Below, one piece after another: positions 47,688-58,440 of a DNA stretch of 64,000 bases (positions are counted from its first letter, which is position 1; each line of letters starts with the position of its first letter). Origin of the DNA: Aggregatibacter segnis (GTDB lineage Bacteria > Pseudomonadota > Gammaproteobacteria > Enterobacterales > Pasteurellaceae). The notes beneath the pieces are model-generated. The model was not told where the DNA came from, ran no database searches, and saw only the letters and a program-made list of their open reading frames with translations. The position numbers and the translations under genes are program-made. The DNA lies in assembly GCF_003130075.1 (NCBI RefSeq), contig NZ_NRCW01000001.1, forward strand, positions 62,001-126,000, in the 5' to 3' direction.

Positions 47688-49484
47688 ATGAAGAATATTC
47701 GCAACTTTTCTATTATTGCCCATATTGACCACGGTAAATCTACCTTATCGGATCGTTTAATCCAAACTTGTGGCGGTTTGTCTGATCGTGAAATGGCGGA
47801 GCAAGTATTGGATTCTATGGATCTTGAGCGTGAGCGCGGGATTACCATTAAAGCGCAAAGCGTGACGCTGAACTATAAAGCCAAAGACGGTGAAACCTAT
47901 CAACTGAATTTTATCGACACGCCGGGACACGTTGACTTTTCTTATGAAGTATCCCGCTCTCTTGCGGCCTGTGAAGGTGCTTTATTAGTGGTAGATGCCG
48001 GGCAAGGGGTAGAAGCGCAAACCTTGGCAAACTGTTATACAGCCATTGAAATGAATTTGGAAGTGGTGCCGATTTTAAACAAAATCGACTTGCCTGCCGC
48101 AGAACCTGAACGTGTTGCAGAAGAAATAGAAGACATCGTGGGTATTGATGCGATTGACGCGGTACGTTGTTCTGCGAAAACCGGCGTGGGCATTGAAGAT
48201 GTATTAGAAGAAATTGTGGCGAAAATTCCGTCACCGGAAGGTGATCCGAATGCACCGTTACAAGCCTTAATCATCGATTCCTGGTTCGATAATTATTTAG
48301 GCGTGGTGTCTTTGGTTCGTATTAAAAACGGCATGTTACGCAAAGGCGATAAAATCAAAGTGATGTCCACCGGTCAATCTTATAACGTAGATCGTTTGGG
48401 GATTTTTACTCCAAAACAAGTGGATACCACCGTCTTAAATTGTGGCGAAGTAGGTTGGGTGGTCTGTGCCATTAAAGATATTTTAGGCGCTCCGGTGGGG
48501 GATACCTTAACTCACTACAACACGCCGGCGAGTTCCGTATTACCGGGATTTAAGAAAGTTAAACCACAGGTTTACGCAGGCTTGTTCCCGATTAGCTCCG
48601 ATGACTATGAAGCCTTCCGTGATGCGCTTGGTAAGTTAAGTTTAAATGACGCCTCCCTGTTCTATGAACCGGAAAATTCCACCGCACTTGGCTTCGGTTT
48701 CCGTTGTGGTTTCCTTGGCTTGTTGCACATGGAAATTATTCAGGAACGTTTGGAGCGGGAATATGATTTGGATTTAATCACGACCGCACCAACTGTAGTC
48801 TATGAAGTGGAATTGACTAATGGCGAGGTGGTTTATGTTGATAGCCCGTCAAAACTGCCTCCGCTGAACAATATCGCAGAAATTCGCGAACCGATTGCGG
48901 AATGTAACATGTTGTTGCCACAGGCCTATTTGGGTAACGTGATTACATTGTGTGTGGAAAAACGTGGGGTGCAAACGCACATGGTGTACCACGGTAATCA
49001 AGTGGCGTTGACTTACGAAATTCCGATGGGCGAAGTGGTGTTAGATTTCTTTGACCGTCTCAAATCCACTTCTCGTGGTTATGCTTCTTTAGATTACGGT
49101 TTCAAACGCTTCCAAGCAGCGGATATGGTTCGCGTGGATATTATGATTAATGGTGAGCGTGTGGATGCCCTTGCGTTAATCGTACACAAAGATAACGCCC
49201 CGTATCGTGGTCGTGAGTTGGTGGAAAAAATGCGTGAATTAATTCCGCGCCAACAATTTGACATTGCGATTCAAGCTGCGATTGGTAACCACATTATTGC
49301 CCGTTCCACCGTGAAACAATTGCGTAAAAATGTGTTGGCAAAATGCTATGGTGGTGATGTGAGCCGTAAGAAAAAATTATTGCAAAAACAAAAAGAAGGT
49401 AAGAAACGGATGAAACAGCTCGGTAACGTAGAAGTGCCGCAGGAAGCGTTCTTAGCTATCTTACATGTAGGAAAAGATAAATAA
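47688..49484 (+). CDS. lepA: Elongation factor 4
   Basis: 598 residues from ATG 47688 (family start [20 protein letters not shown]); the earlier TTG at 47664 is not needed. G1 [30 protein letters not shown], then the LepA-specific C-terminal domain ([20 protein letters not shown]). It is a ribosomal GTPase that back-translocates or helps 30S assembly. First gene of lepA-lepB-rnc-era. RBS is weak. Confidence 0.98.
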   Translation: MKNIRNFSIIAHIDHGKSTLSDRLIQTCGGLSDREMAEQVLDSMDLERERGITIKAQSVTLNYKAKDGETYQLNFIDTPGHVDFSYEVSRSLAACEGALLVVDAGQGVEAQTLANCYTAIEMNLEVVPILNKIDLPAAEPERVAEEIEDIVGIDAIDAVRCSAKTGVGIEDVLEEIVAKIPSPEGDPNAPLQALIIDSWFDNYLGVVSLVRIKNGMLRKGDKIKVMSTGQSYNVDRLGIFTPKQVDTTVLNCGEVGWVVCAIKDILGAPVGDTLTHYNTPASSVLPGFKKVKPQVYAGLFPISSDDYEAFRDALGKLSLNDASLFYEPENSTALGFGFRCGFLGLLHMEIIQERLEREYDLDLITTAPTVVYEVELTNGEVVYVDSPSKLPPLNNIAEIREPIAECNMLLPQAYLGNVITLCVEKRGVQTHMVYHGNQVALTYEIPMGEVVLDFFDRLKSTSRGYASLDYGFKRFQAADMVRVDIMINGERVDALALIVHKDNAPYRGRELVEKMRELIPRQQFDIAIQAAIGNHIIARSTVKQLRKNVLAKCYGGDVSRKKKLLQKQKEGKKRMKQLGNVEVPQEAFLAILHVGKDK

Positions 49485-49494
49485 GGAAGTAGCA

Positions 49495-50517
49495 ATGTCG
49501 AACTTATTTACAATTATTTTAATCGCGATTGGATACGGTTTATGGAAAGTGTTGGATCATTTTCAGTTGCCTAATACGTTTTCTATTTTACTGATTATTT
49601 TCACCGCACTTTCAGGTGCCGTCTGGTGTTATTTACGTTTTGGGGTATTGCCGAAGCGCGCCAGACAAATCTCGCGCTTAGAGCAACGCAGTGGCAAAAG
49701 CCTCAGTGATGAAGAAAAAAACAACATTGAACCGATTTCCGAAAGTTCTGAATTTGTTGCGTCTTTGTTTCCGGTGCTTGCGTTCGTGTTAATTGTGCGT
49801 TCGTTTATTTTTGAGCCGTTTCAAATTCCCTCTTCCTCTATGGAGCCAACGCTACGCATTGGCGACTTCATTGTGGTGAACAAATTTGATTACGGCATTA
49901 AAGATCCGGTTTTCCAAAATACTCTTGTGAAAATGGGCGAGCCGCAACGTGGTGATGTGATTGTGTTTAAAGCGCCGGAATCACCAAGCACAGATTATAT
50001 AAAACGTATTGTCGGCAAACCGGGCGATCGCGTGATTTATAATGAAGCCAATCGTCATTTAACCCTGGTTTACGCTAAAGACGGTAAAGAATGTTTGGCA
50101 GATTGCGATATCAAAGAATTCAGCTATACCCAACCTGAACCTAATGAGAATTTCCGTTTCATTTTAGGGCGAGATCACAGTGGAAAAGTGCAATATGGCC
50201 CGGCACCGTTAGAAACCGTTGAAACGGGCGATGTGGCGCACGCCATTCACTGGTATCCACAGCCGATTAACGAAGGGTATCGTTATAAAGCCTTTAGTAA
50301 ACAAGAAAATTATGTGACGGAATGGGTTGTTCCGGAAGATCACTATTTTGTTATGGGGGATAACCGTAACAACAGCGAAGACAGCCGTTTTTGGGGCTTT
50401 GTACCATCACAAAATATTGTGGGCAAAGCGACCTATATTTGGCTGAGTTTGAAGAAAGAACAGGATGAATGGCCAACCGGCGTTCGCACAGAGCGTTTGT
50501 TCCAAAAAATTCAATAA
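49495..50517 (+). CDS. lepB: Signal peptidase I
   Basis: 340 residues. Two N-terminal membrane segments, catalytic Ser in [13 protein letters not shown] and Lys in [27 protein letters not shown] box E. It cuts signal peptides of exported proteins at the inner membrane. Starts 10 bases after lepA, with AAGGAAG as RBS, and ends one base before rnc. Confidence 0.97.
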   Translation: MSNLFTIILIAIGYGLWKVLDHFQLPNTFSILLIIFTALSGAVWCYLRFGVLPKRARQISRLEQRSGKSLSDEEKNNIEPISESSEFVASLFPVLAFVLIVRSFIFEPFQIPSSSMEPTLRIGDFIVVNKFDYGIKDPVFQNTLVKMGEPQRGDVIVFKAPESPSTDYIKRIVGKPGDRVIYNEANRHLTLVYAKDGKECLADCDIKEFSYTQPEPNENFRFILGRDHSGKVQYGPAPLETVETGDVAHAIHWYPQPINEGYRYKAFSKQENYVTEWVVPEDHYFVMGDNRNNSEDSRFWGFVPSQNIVGKATYIWLSLKKEQDEWPTGVRTERLFQKIQ

Positions 50518-50518
50518 T

Positions 50519-51199
50519 ATGCGAGAAGATAACTTAGATCGTTTACAACGAAAAATTGGCTATCATTTCCAAGATGTCGCCTTGCTTAAGCAAGCACTGA
50601 CTCATCGTAGTGCGGGACATAATCACAATGAACGCCTAGAGTTCTTAGGCGATGCCATTTTGAATTTAACCATTGCAGAAGCGTTGTTTCACCAGTTTCC
50701 AAAATGTAATGAGGGTGAGTTGAGCCGTATGCGTGCGACCTTGGTGCGTGAGCCGACCTTAGCCATTCTTGCCCGAGATTTCCAATTGGGTGATTATTTA
50801 TCCCTTGGGCAAGGCGAATTAAAAAGTGGCGGTTTTCGTCGTGAGTCTATTTTGGCGGATTGTGTTGAAGCGATTATCGGTGCCATTTCCCTGGACAGCA
50901 GCTTAACTCATGCGACACAGATCGTGAATCATTGGTATCAAACGCTCCTCAAAAATATTAAACCGGGCGACAATCAAAAAGACGCCAAAACCCGTTTACA
51001 GGAATATTTACAGGGTAATCGCCAGCCGTTACCGACTTACAATGTGGTGAGTATTCAAGGGGAAGCTCATAACCAATTATTTATCGTGGAATGTTCCATT
51101 TCAGATAACGACCGCACTTTTATCGGTAAAGGTTCCAGCCGTCGTAAAGCGGAACAAGCTGCGGCAGAACAAATTCTTCAAGAGTTAAACATCAAATGA
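50519..51199 (+). CDS. rnc: Ribonuclease III
   Basis: 226 residues from ATG 50519; an earlier frame start overlaps lepB and is rejected. [20 protein letters not shown] is the RNase III signature with the catalytic Glu/Asp; the C-terminal double-stranded RNA-binding domain ends [14 protein letters not shown]. It processes rRNA precursors. It overlaps era by four bases (ATGA), the classic rnc-era coupling. Confidence 0.97.
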   Translation: MREDNLDRLQRKIGYHFQDVALLKQALTHRSAGHNHNERLEFLGDAILNLTIAEALFHQFPKCNEGELSRMRATLVREPTLAILARDFQLGDYLSLGQGELKSGGFRRESILADCVEAIIGAISLDSSLTHATQIVNHWYQTLLKNIKPGDNQKDAKTRLQEYLQGNRQPLPTYNVVSIQGEAHNQLFIVECSISDNDRTFIGKGSSRRKAEQAAAEQILQELNIK

Positions 51200-52101
51200 C
51201 AGAACAACTTGAAACATATTGTGGCTTTATTGCCATTGTAGGCCGTCCGAACGTAGGGAAATCTACCTTACTGAATAAAATTCTTGGACAAAAAATTTCT
51301 ATCACGTCGCGCAAAGCGCAAACGACCCGTCATCGTATTGTGGGCATTAAAACTGAAGGTCCATATCAAGAAATTTATGTGGATACACCGGGGCTACACA
51401 TTGAGGAAAAACGCGCTATTAACCGTTTAATGAACCGTGCTGCCAGCAGTGCGATTACCGATGTGGATTTGGTGATTTTTGTGGTGGATGGCACTCATTG
51501 GAACGATGACGATGAAATGGTGCTTAACAAACTGCGCAAAACAAATGTGCCGGTTGTGCTTGCCATTAATAAAATCGATAACATTAAAAATAAAGATGAT
51601 TTATTGCCGTTTATTACGGAAATCAGTAGTAAATTTACGTTTACCGATATCGTGCCGATTTCCGCTGAAAAAGGGAATAATTTAGAGGTGATTGAGAACA
51701 TCGTGCGTAAGTCTTTACGCCCGGGTGTGCACCATTTCCCGGAAGATTATGTGACCGATCGTTCTCAACGTTTCATGGCATCGGAAATTATTCGTGAAAA
51801 ATTAATGCGTTTTATGGGTGAAGAATTACCTTATTCTGTGACCGTAGAAATTGAGCAATTTAAGGTGAACGAGCGCGGAACTTATGAAATCAATGCCTTA
51901 ATTTTGGTTGAACGAGACGGACAGAAAAAAATCGTTATCGGTCACAAAGGCGAAAAATTGAAAAAAATCGGTACAGAAGCCCGTTTAGACATGGAGCGTT
52001 TATTTGATAATAAAGTCCATTTGGAACTTTGGGTGAAAGTGAAATCCGGCTGGGCGGATGATGAACGCGCCTTGCGAAGTTTGGGTTATATGGAAGAATA
52101 A
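51196..52101 (+). CDS. era: GTPase Era
   Basis: 301 residues. G1 [19 protein letters not shown] and SAEKG motifs, then the KH domain ([20 protein letters not shown]). It binds the 3' end of 16S rRNA and checks 30S assembly. ATG overlaps the rnc end. Last gene of the lepA operon, closed by a terminator. Confidence 0.98.
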   Translation: MTEQLETYCGFIAIVGRPNVGKSTLLNKILGQKISITSRKAQTTRHRIVGIKTEGPYQEIYVDTPGLHIEEKRAINRLMNRAASSAITDVDLVIFVVDGTHWNDDDEMVLNKLRKTNVPVVLAINKIDNIKNKDDLLPFITEISSKFTFTDIVPISAEKGNNLEVIENIVRKSLRPGVHHFPEDYVTDRSQRFMASEIIREKLMRFMGEELPYSVTVEIEQFKVNERGTYEINALILVERDGQKKIVIGHKGEKLKKIGTEARLDMERLFDNKVHLELWVKVKSGWADDERALRSLGYMEE

Positions 52102-52103
52102 TG

Positions 52104-52133
52104 AAAAAAGGTGAGCAATAAGCTCACCTTTTT
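52104..52133 (+). terminator. Terminator after era
   Basis: AAAAAAGGTGAGC (52104-52116) and GCTCACCTTTTT (52122-52133), a near-perfect hairpin with T-run, three bases after the era stop. Confidence 0.92.
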
Positions 52134-52139
52134 ATCTTT

Positions 52140-52180
52140 AAAGTGCGGTAGAAAATTAAATTGTTTTCTGACCGCACTTT
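52140..52180. repeat. Inverted uptake sequences between era and psiE
   Basis: AAAGTGCGGT (52140-52149) and ACCGCACTTT (52171-52180), with flanking A and T runs, lie six bases before the psiE stop on the opposite strand. They form a second stem-loop beside the era terminator and can end psiE transcription. Confidence 0.7.
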
Positions 52181-52185
52181 TATTT

Positions 52186-52605
52186 TTAGATATTTCTTAA
52201 TTTATTGGAATAGAGCACTAAGCATAATGCGATCACCATAATTAAAATGGCGCAGGCGAAGAGAAGGGTATCTACCGAACTTTCGTGATTTACGATGATC
52301 AGACGCAACATGGCGGTGATACCGGCGTAAATAAAATAACGCAGAGGGAAATGGTAACCACTTTTGAAATATTGCACGATAAGACCGATAAAACCGAAAT
52401 AGAGGAAAAACATGACGGCTTGTTCGGCAACATCATAAGGCACAATGGATGAGGTATTGAAGACCATCATTGCCAAAGAATATGTAATTTTGACGAGGGC
52501 GATAATGAGTACCAGTGCCAATGCGATTAGCGCAGAGCTTAAAACGATTTTTAATATTCCGGTGACCACTTGGGGGAGTTTTTCTAATTGTTGAGATTCT
52601 TCCAT
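52186..52605 (-). CDS. psiE: PsiE-family membrane protein (phosphate-starvation-inducible)
   Basis: 139 residues, four hydrophobic helices, and the PsiE pattern: FFLYFGFIGLIVQYFKSGYH, PLRYFIYAGITAMLRLIIVN. E. coli PsiE is induced by phosphate starvation; its molecular role is unknown. RBS AAGGAAAG. Alone on its strand, with terminators on both sides. Confidence 0.93.
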   Translation of the reverse strand: MEESQQLEKLPQVVTGILKIVLSSALIALALVLIIALVKITYSLAMMVFNTSSIVPYDVAEQAVMFFLYFGFIGLIVQYFKSGYHFPLRYFIYAGITAMLRLIIVNHESSVDTLLFACAILIMVIALCLVLYSNKLRNI

Positions 52606-52730
52606 AGTTTACTTTCCTTCATTTTATAACGAGATTCAAAGGGTGCGTATTCTAAAACAAGAGAGGATAAGGGTAAATAGATTTGATTAGCGAGAAATAT
52701 CGGATTTTTTAACCGCACTTTTATAAAAAG

Positions 52731-52757
52731 AAAGGCTGACATTTGTCAGCCTTTTTG
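52731..52757 (-). terminator. Terminator after sodC
   Basis: AAAGGCTGAC (52731-52740) and GTCAGCCTTT (52745-52754) with T-rich flanks on both strands, 14 bases beyond the sodC stop. Confidence 0.88.
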
Positions 52758-52770
52758 TTTTCATTATTAA

Positions 52771-53340
52771 TTATTTGATTACACCGCAGGCCATACGTGC
52801 ACCGCCACCACCAAGTGGAGCCGGGTGGTCAGAGTGGTTGTCGCCACCCACGTGGATCATGATGGAATGACCACGAACGTCATCAAGGTGTTTGATACGT
52901 GGTGCAAGAACAGGGTTAGTTGCTGTGCCATCATGTAATACGGTTAATGCCGGTAAATCGCCTAAGTGCGCATCATCTTGCCATGGGAAACCATGCTGTT
53001 TCGCTTCTTTCGGATCCCAGTGACCGCCTGCAGCAAGCCCTGCAGTTAATTTACCGTCTTTTTCTTTCGGATCACAGCTTGGGTTTTGGTGAATATGGAA
53101 GCCATGTAAGCCTGCTTCTAATCCATTTAAGTTTGGTGTAAAGACCAAACCGTAGTTGGATTCGGTAATGGTGACAGTACCCACATCTTTATTACCGTTA
53201 ACTGGGTCAAGTTGTTGTACTTTTACTTCAATAGAAGCACCGGCAGGCGCCATGTGATCGTGTTTGTGTTCATGAGCGTTCGCCATGCTTGCAGCACAGA
53301 TTGCGCTGATGCTTACAGCTAAGAGAGTTTTAAATTTCAT
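52771..53340 (-). CDS. sodC: Periplasmic Cu/Zn superoxide dismutase
   Basis: 189 residues. Signal peptide of about 22 residues ([20 protein letters not shown]). Mature N-terminus HEHKHDHM is a short His-rich extension that may gather copper or zinc. Copper-site [36 protein letters not shown] and the [27 protein letters not shown] end match bacterial SodC. It removes superoxide in the periplasm. RBS AAGGAG. Such N-terminal His stretches are known in Haemophilus/Actinobacillus SodC. Confidence 0.97.
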   Translation of the reverse strand: MKFKTLLAVSISAICAASMANAHEHKHDHMAPAGASIEVKVQQLDPVNGNKDVGTVTITESNYGLVFTPNLNGLEAGLHGFHIHQNPSCDPKEKDGKLTAGLAAGGHWDPKEAKQHGFPWQDDAHLGDLPALTVLHDGTATNPVLAPRIKHLDDVRGHSIMIHVGGDNHSDHPAPLGGGGARMACGVIK

Positions 53341-53518
53341 TTGTTTACTCCTTTTATGTTAAAAATCTTTTATATTCTAACTAAAATAAGGCATAAATCG
53401 AGCATTTTTAGAATGTTATTGACTATCAACGACATTTGAATTTTTTATCTTTTTTCTTTAATCGAAATGAGATTTATTTATAATAGAAATCATTGCTATT
53501 TTATTTAGGAGAAATCAG

Positions 53519-54274
53519 ATGGCTAAAGAAGAAGTCGGTCATAATTTTTTGGCACGTTTAGGTAAAACCCGTTTGCGCCCGGGCGGGCGTAAAGCCACCG
53601 ATTGGTTGATTGCAAGCGGTGATTTTAATAAAGATAAAAAAGTACTGGAAGTGGCCTGTAATATGTGTACCACCGCCATTGGATTGGCGAAGCAATATGG
53701 TTGCCGGATTGAAGGTGTTGATTTAGATGAAAACGCCTTGGAAAAAGCCAAGGCCAATATTGCAGCGAATAACTTGCAGGACAAAATTCATGTGCAACGC
53801 GCCAATGCCATGAAATTGCCTTTTGAAGATAATACCTTTGATATTGTGATTAATGAGGCCATGCTTACCATGCTGCCTGTTGAGGCCAAAATGAAAGCCG
53901 TTGCTGAATATTTTCGCGTATTGAAACCGGGTGGCTTTTTGCTGACTCATGATGTGATGTTAGTGGGGGATGATCATAAAACCATTTTGGAAAATATGCG
54001 TAATGCCATCAATGTGACGGTAACACCATTAACCAAAGACGGTTGGAAACAGGTGTTTTTAGACAGTGGTTTTCGTAATATTGAAACCTTTTCCGGTGAG
54101 ATGACACTGTTGTCGCCAAAAGGCATGATTTATGACGAAGGTGTGTTAGGCACACTAAAAATCATTAAAAATGCTCTAAAAGCAGAAAATCGTGAGCAGT
54201 TTAAGCGAATGTTTAGCACCTTTAATGACCCAGAACGTAAATTACATTTTATTGCGGTTTGTAGTCAGAAATAA
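53519..54274 (+). CDS. SAM-dependent class I methyltransferase
   Basis: 251 residues. SAM-binding motif I is atypical: VLEVACNMCTTAIGL in place of the usual glycine-rich loop, then GVDLDENALEKAK (motif II) and MKLPFEDNTFDIVINEAML, LKPGGFLLTHDVM. It resembles the methyltransferase 11 family (UbiE-like small-molecule type), substrate unknown. RBS TTAGGAG. Monocistronic, with a terminator behind it, facing recF. Confidence 0.85.
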   Translation: MAKEEVGHNFLARLGKTRLRPGGRKATDWLIASGDFNKDKKVLEVACNMCTTAIGLAKQYGCRIEGVDLDENALEKAKANIAANNLQDKIHVQRANAMKLPFEDNTFDIVINEAMLTMLPVEAKMKAVAEYFRVLKPGGFLLTHDVMLVGDDHKTILENMRNAINVTVTPLTKDGWKQVFLDSGFRNIETFSGEMTLLSPKGMIYDEGVLGTLKIIKNALKAENREQFKRMFSTFNDPERKLHFIAVCSQK

Positions 54275-54289
54275 CCGATTTTCTTATGA

Positions 54290-54320
54290 TTAGCCTCCCA
54301 AACTGGAGGCTAATTTTTTT
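54290..54320. terminator. Terminator between methyltransferase and recF
   Basis: TTAGCCTCC (54290-54298) and GGAGGCTAA (54305-54313) with a T-run. Used mainly by the plus-strand methyltransferase; the minus-strand recF stop lies at its edge. Confidence 0.88.
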
Positions 54321-55395
54321 ACAACAATTCGATTTTGCCCGAATCGATCTTAAAAGTGCGGTGCTTTTTCGGTTGCATTTCGTTGAGCTGATTTTGTGTA
54401 ATGGCGGTGACAAAAACTTGTGAGCCACTGTTTTGTAGGCGCTCGGCGAGAAGACTGCGTTTAGTTTGATCCAACTCGGAGGCAAAGTCATCAATAAGGA
54501 AAATACAATGGCGTTGTTTTTGTTGCATCAAATGTTCACCTTGAGCCAAACGCAAGGCGCACATTAATAATTTCAGCTGACCACGCGATAAAATATCTTC
54601 CACCGGTAATCCATTGGCTTTAAAACGAAAATCGGCTTTTTGCGGACCGGAAACCGTATAGCCTAATGCACGATCTCGCTCGAAACTACGCTCTAGCAAT
54701 TCTGCGTAGTTTTGTTCTTTTTCCCAGCCTTGATGAAAACTCACGCCAATGTCGAGTTCAGGCAGAAATAAACGGCAGGTTTGTTCAATTTCCGGTTGCA
54801 AGGCTTGTGCATATTCAGATCTTAGCTGGCTTACCTGCTCAGCAAGTTTGACTAATTCCACATCCCAAATTTTCATTTGTTGATAACTGGAAACTTGCTG
54901 TAAGGCGGCATTTCGTTGTTTGAGTAAACGGCTTAAACTCGCCCACAGATTATAAAAACTTACGTGATGATGAAATAAGCCCCAATCCAGAAAGGCGCGG
55001 CGATAGCTTGGGCCACCGTTGAGCAAATTTAAACCTTCCGGCGTGATGATTTGCATAGGGAGCAGGTGTGCGAGGTCGGAAATTTTATTGCCGTCTTCGC
55101 CATTGATTTTCACGAGCGTGTTGCCTTGGCGTAGTTTTTGTAGGCCTACAGACCATTGGTGTTGCTGTTCTTGAATTTGTCCGAAGAGGGTAAAGTGCGG
55201 TTGATCGTAGGAAATAATCCGATTACTGACCGCACTTTTAAAAGAGCGCCCGTGACCTAAATAGAAAATGGCTTCCAATAAGCTGGTTTTGCCACTGCCG
55301 TTGTTGCCAACCAAAAAGTTAAAGCCGTGATCTAATTCCAGATCCACGGCTTGTAAATTACGAAAATTTTCAACGGTTAAACGTGAAATCGCCAT
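54319..55395 (-). CDS. recF: DNA replication and repair protein RecF
   Basis: 358 residues. Walker A GNNGSGKTSLLEA near the start, signature LSRGQLKLLMCALRLAQG, Walker B CIFLIDDFASELD. It loads RecA at gaps with RecO and RecR. It starts three bases after the dnaN stop, as in most bacteria. Two opposing uptake sequences at about 55195-55238 sit inside the coding region. Confidence 0.98.
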   Translation of the reverse strand: MAISRLTVENFRNLQAVDLELDHGFNFLVGNNGSGKTSLLEAIFYLGHGRSFKSAVSNRIISYDQPHFTLFGQIQEQQHQWSVGLQKLRQGNTLVKINGEDGNKISDLAHLLPMQIITPEGLNLLNGGPSYRRAFLDWGLFHHHVSFYNLWASLSRLLKQRNAALQQVSSYQQMKIWDVELVKLAEQVSQLRSEYAQALQPEIEQTCRLFLPELDIGVSFHQGWEKEQNYAELLERSFERDRALGYTVSGPQKADFRFKANGLPVEDILSRGQLKLLMCALRLAQGEHLMQQKQRHCIFLIDDFASELDQTKRSLLAERLQNSGSQVFVTAITQNQLNEMQPKKHRTFKIDSGKIELL

Positions 55396-55398
55396 ACA

Positions 55399-56499
55399 TT
55401 ATAAGCGCATAGGCATAATCACATATTCTGCGCTGGCGTCTTCACAATCTTCAATTAAGCAGCTGGAAGAAGCATCGGTTAAGCGCATACGCACTTGATT
55501 GCATTTCAACGCATTCAGCACGTCAAGAATATAGCTGACGTTAAAGCCCACTTCCATTTCTTCGCCACTGTAAGAGACATCGATAATTTCTTCTGCCACC
55601 TCTTGTTCCGGGTTGGTTGCGGTGATTTTTAGTTGGTTTTCACTGAGTTGTAAACGTACGCTACGGAAACGTTCGTTAGATAAAATTGCAGCGCGTACAA
55701 AGGCTTGTTTTAAGGTTTCCCAACTGGCTTCAACGATGCGGGTTGCATTGCGTGGCAACACACGACGATAATCAGGGAAACGACCATCAATAAGTTTTGA
55801 TGTAAATGTGATGTTATTTAATTGAATACGTAGGTTATTTGTGCCGATTTGCAAACGCGCCGGTTGCTCGCTTGGCTCCAACAAACGTGCCAGTTCTAAT
55901 ACACCTTTACGCGGTAAAATCACTGAATGAGTCTGTAAATCTTGTTCTAATGGAATAGTACAAACCGCTAAACGGTGGCCATCGGTTGCAACGGTGCGCA
56001 ATAAATTACCTTCCGTTTCAAATTTCATACCATTTAAGAAATAGCGCGCGTCTTGATTTGCCATGGAAAATTGAGTGGCTTCAATTAAACGGCGTAGTGT
56101 CGCTTGCTCAAGGGTGAAATCTACTTCTGATTGCCAATCTGTGAGGTTCGGATAATCTTCCGCCGGCAAGGTGGATAAATTAAATTTACTGCGATCGGAG
56201 CGTACAATGGCGCGATCTTCTTCAAATGTGACGGTAATTTCCGCATTTTCCGGCAAACTACGGCAAATATCTAAGAATTTCTTTGCCGGAATTGTGAATT
56301 TGCCGTCTTGTTCCGCATGAAGCAATGGCGTTTGGGTTGAAAGTTCGACTTCTAAATCCGTACCGGTAATGCTTAATTGATTATTCTCAATTTGCAATAA
56401 GACGTTATTTAACACCGGAATATTCGGACGGCTATTTAATACGCCACACACTTGTTGCAACGGTTTTAATAAATTTTCTCGGGAAATAATAAATTGCAT
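55399..56499 (-). CDS. dnaN: DNA polymerase III beta sliding clamp
   Basis: 366 residues, identical in length to E. coli. N-terminal MQFIISRENLLKPLQQVCGV, SKFNLSTLPAEDYPNL and the C-terminal SSCLIEDCEDASAEYVIMPMRL end. It is the ring clamp of replicative polymerases. Ten bases separate it from dnaA. Middle gene of dnaA-dnaN-recF. Confidence 0.99.
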   Translation of the reverse strand: MQFIISRENLLKPLQQVCGVLNSRPNIPVLNNVLLQIENNQLSITGTDLEVELSTQTPLLHAEQDGKFTIPAKKFLDICRSLPENAEITVTFEEDRAIVRSDRSKFNLSTLPAEDYPNLTDWQSEVDFTLEQATLRRLIEATQFSMANQDARYFLNGMKFETEGNLLRTVATDGHRLAVCTIPLEQDLQTHSVILPRKGVLELARLLEPSEQPARLQIGTNNLRIQLNNITFTSKLIDGRFPDYRRVLPRNATRIVEASWETLKQAFVRAAILSNERFRSVRLQLSENQLKITATNPEQEVAEEIIDVSYSGEEMEVGFNVSYILDVLNALKCNQVRMRLTDASSSCLIEDCEDASAEYVIMPMRL

Positions 56500-56509
56500 C
56501 TGGTGACTC

Positions 56510-57871
56510 CTATACGGATAAAGTTCGGATTAAGTTAGCCCAATCTTCTTGAATATTCGGATCGGTGTCGCGGAAACTTGCAATTGTGCGACAGGCGTGT
56601 AAAACAGTGGTGTGATCGCGGTCACCGAAGGATTTGCCAATTTCCGGTAGGCTGCGGTTGGTTAATTCTTTTGCCAGCGCCATTGCCACTTGGCGTGGGC
56701 GAGCCACTGAGCGAGAGCGATTTTTGGATTTTAAATCGGATACTTTAATGCGGTAATATTCAGCAACTACTTTCTGAATATTGTCTACGGTTACCAGTTT
56801 ATCTTGTAACGCCAACATGTCTTTTAAGGTTTCACGCACAAAATCAATGGTGATCGGTTCGCCCTTAAATTCCTGCATGGCTTTCACTCGGTTTAAGGCG
56901 CCTTCTAGTTCACGTACATTGGTGCGTAATTTTTGCCCGATAAAAAACGCTACATCGTGGGGTAAATCCACGTTATTTTCTTCCGCTTTTTTCATTAAAA
57001 TAGCGACACGGGTTTCAAGATCTGGCGGTTCAATGGCTGTCGTGAGCCCCCAACCAAAGCGCGATTTTAGACGTTCTTCAATTTTTTCAATTTCACGTGG
57101 ATAGCGGTCGGAAGTGAGAATAATTTGGCGTCCACGTTCAAATAAGGTATTGAAAATATGGAAAAATTCTTCTTGGGTTTTTTCTTTGTCGCTGAAAAAT
57201 TGAATATCATCCACTAACAAGGCATCTAAAGAGCGGTAGAATTTTTTAAACTCTTCCATTTTGTTATCGCGAATATAAGTCACAACCTGTTGAACGAAGC
57301 GCTCAGAATGAATATACACCACGCGCGCCTCCGGATTGTTGGCAATAATACCGTTGCCGATAGCATGCAATAAATGGGTTTTACCTAAGCCTGTACCGCC
57401 ATATAAAAAGAGCGGATTAGCGGTTTGTTCGCCGGGATTATCTGCGACCTTTTGCGCCACTGCGCGCGCCAGTTGGTTGGATTTCCCCTCAACAAAATTT
57501 TCGAAAACTAATTTGGTATTTAGGTTGGAATGGTAAGGTGTTTTATTCGGGCTTTTTTCTTCCGAAAAACCGACCGCACTTTGTTTTTTCGTAGGTTTCT
57601 CTACTTTTGGTGCGGTGGGTTTAATACCTTCAATAACCGATACGCTAAGGTTGGGATTCGCACTGGTTTGGCGAGCAATATCAGTAATTAAAGGAAGATA
57701 GTTATCAATTACCCATTTTTGCACAAAAGCATTTGATGCATAAAGTAAGATACCGCTTGTGCTAACTTCAGCTTGCAACGGATAGAGCCAGATTTTGAAA
57801 TCGTCCGTAGGAATTTTATCTTGTAGTTGCAACAGGCAATTTTGCCACAGAGAATTCGGCTGGTGTTCCAC
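56510..57871 (-). CDS. dnaA: Chromosomal replication initiator DnaA
   Basis: 453 residues. Domain I ([20 protein letters not shown]), a short linker containing the coded uptake sequence, AAA+ core [20 protein letters not shown] and [12 protein letters not shown], and the DNA-binding domain [14 protein letters not shown]. It binds DnaA boxes and melts oriC. Usual gene order. No DnaA box cluster (TTATCCACA-like) is visible in the adjacent 422-base gap. Confidence 0.99.
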   Translation of the reverse strand: MEHQPNSLWQNCLLQLQDKIPTDDFKIWLYPLQAEVSTSGILLYASNAFVQKWVIDNYLPLITDIARQTSANPNLSVSVIEGIKPTAPKVEKPTKKQSAVGFSEEKSPNKTPYHSNLNTKLVFENFVEGKSNQLARAVAQKVADNPGEQTANPLFLYGGTGLGKTHLLHAIGNGIIANNPEARVVYIHSERFVQQVVTYIRDNKMEEFKKFYRSLDALLVDDIQFFSDKEKTQEEFFHIFNTLFERGRQIILTSDRYPREIEKIEERLKSRFGWGLTTAIEPPDLETRVAILMKKAEENNVDLPHDVAFFIGQKLRTNVRELEGALNRVKAMQEFKGEPITIDFVRETLKDMLALQDKLVTVDNIQKVVAEYYRIKVSDLKSKNRSRSVARPRQVAMALAKELTNRSLPEIGKSFGDRDHTTVLHACRTIASFRDTDPNIQEDWANLIRTLSV

Positions 57872-58069
57872 GTTAATATATCCCTTGTTAATTGGTTTAT
57901 GGTTTTCCTTCGATTACCTTGCCAACCTTTTATCTTATTGTTTTATATAGGTATTACTTATTGGGTGGCCGAATTTTCGGCAATAAAGTGCGGTTGGAAA
58001 GGTGATTATTTTACAATAACAGAGGAAAAAGATCTGCTATCTGGCTCTAAAAAAAGCAAAAAAGGTTGC

Positions 58070-58097
58070 TTGCCATTTTTAGCCAAAACCGTATAAT
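58070..58097 (+). promoter_or_regulatory. Sigma-70 promoter of rpmH-rnpA
   Basis: TTGCCA (58070-58075) and a perfect TATAAT (58092-58097), spaced 16 bases, about 200 bases before rpmH. It is the best promoter in the 422-base gap between dnaA and rpmH. Transcription would start near 58104, giving a leader of about 190 bases. A hairpin TTTAAACG (58228-58235) / CGTTTAAA (58244-58251) lies in that leader. Apart from an uptake sequence near 57984 I see nothing else in the gap. Confidence 0.65.
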
Positions 58098-58293
58098 CGC
58101 CTCGCTTTTAAATGCTGTGAGTGATGGAAAAATGAACGAGTTAACGTGTTTTTTCCCTAATCTCATTTGACGAACGCTGAATTTATGATTACAATTCCGT
58201 TCCTTATTTTTTGATAATCTTTGTTTATTTAAACGTTTCCCAGCGTTTAAAGTAGAAACAGTTACTGAAACTATTTGACTTAGGTACATTATA

Positions 58294-58428
58294 ATGAAAC
58301 GCACATTTCAACCTTCTGTATTAAAACGTAGCCGTACTCACGGTTTCCGTGCTCGTATGGCAACTAAAAATGGCCGTCAAGTTTTAGCTCGTCGTCGTGC
58401 TAAAGGTCGTAAAAGTTTATCTGCCTAA
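58294..58428 (+). CDS. rpmH: Large ribosomal subunit protein L34
   Basis: 44 residues from ATG 58294: [20 protein letters not shown], ending in GRKSLSA. It is very basic and matches L34 throughout. L34 lies in the large subunit near the 23S rRNA core. Too short for most ORF screens but unmistakable. First gene of rpmH-rnpA-yidD-yidC-mnmE. Ends 12 bases before the rnpA start. Confidence 0.98.
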
Positions 58429-58440
58429 TCGCATATTAAT

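Noticed and set aside
57872-58293. Chromosomal origin next to dnaA
   Set aside because: I found no DnaA-box cluster or AT-rich 13-mer set here; only an rpmH promoter and leader.
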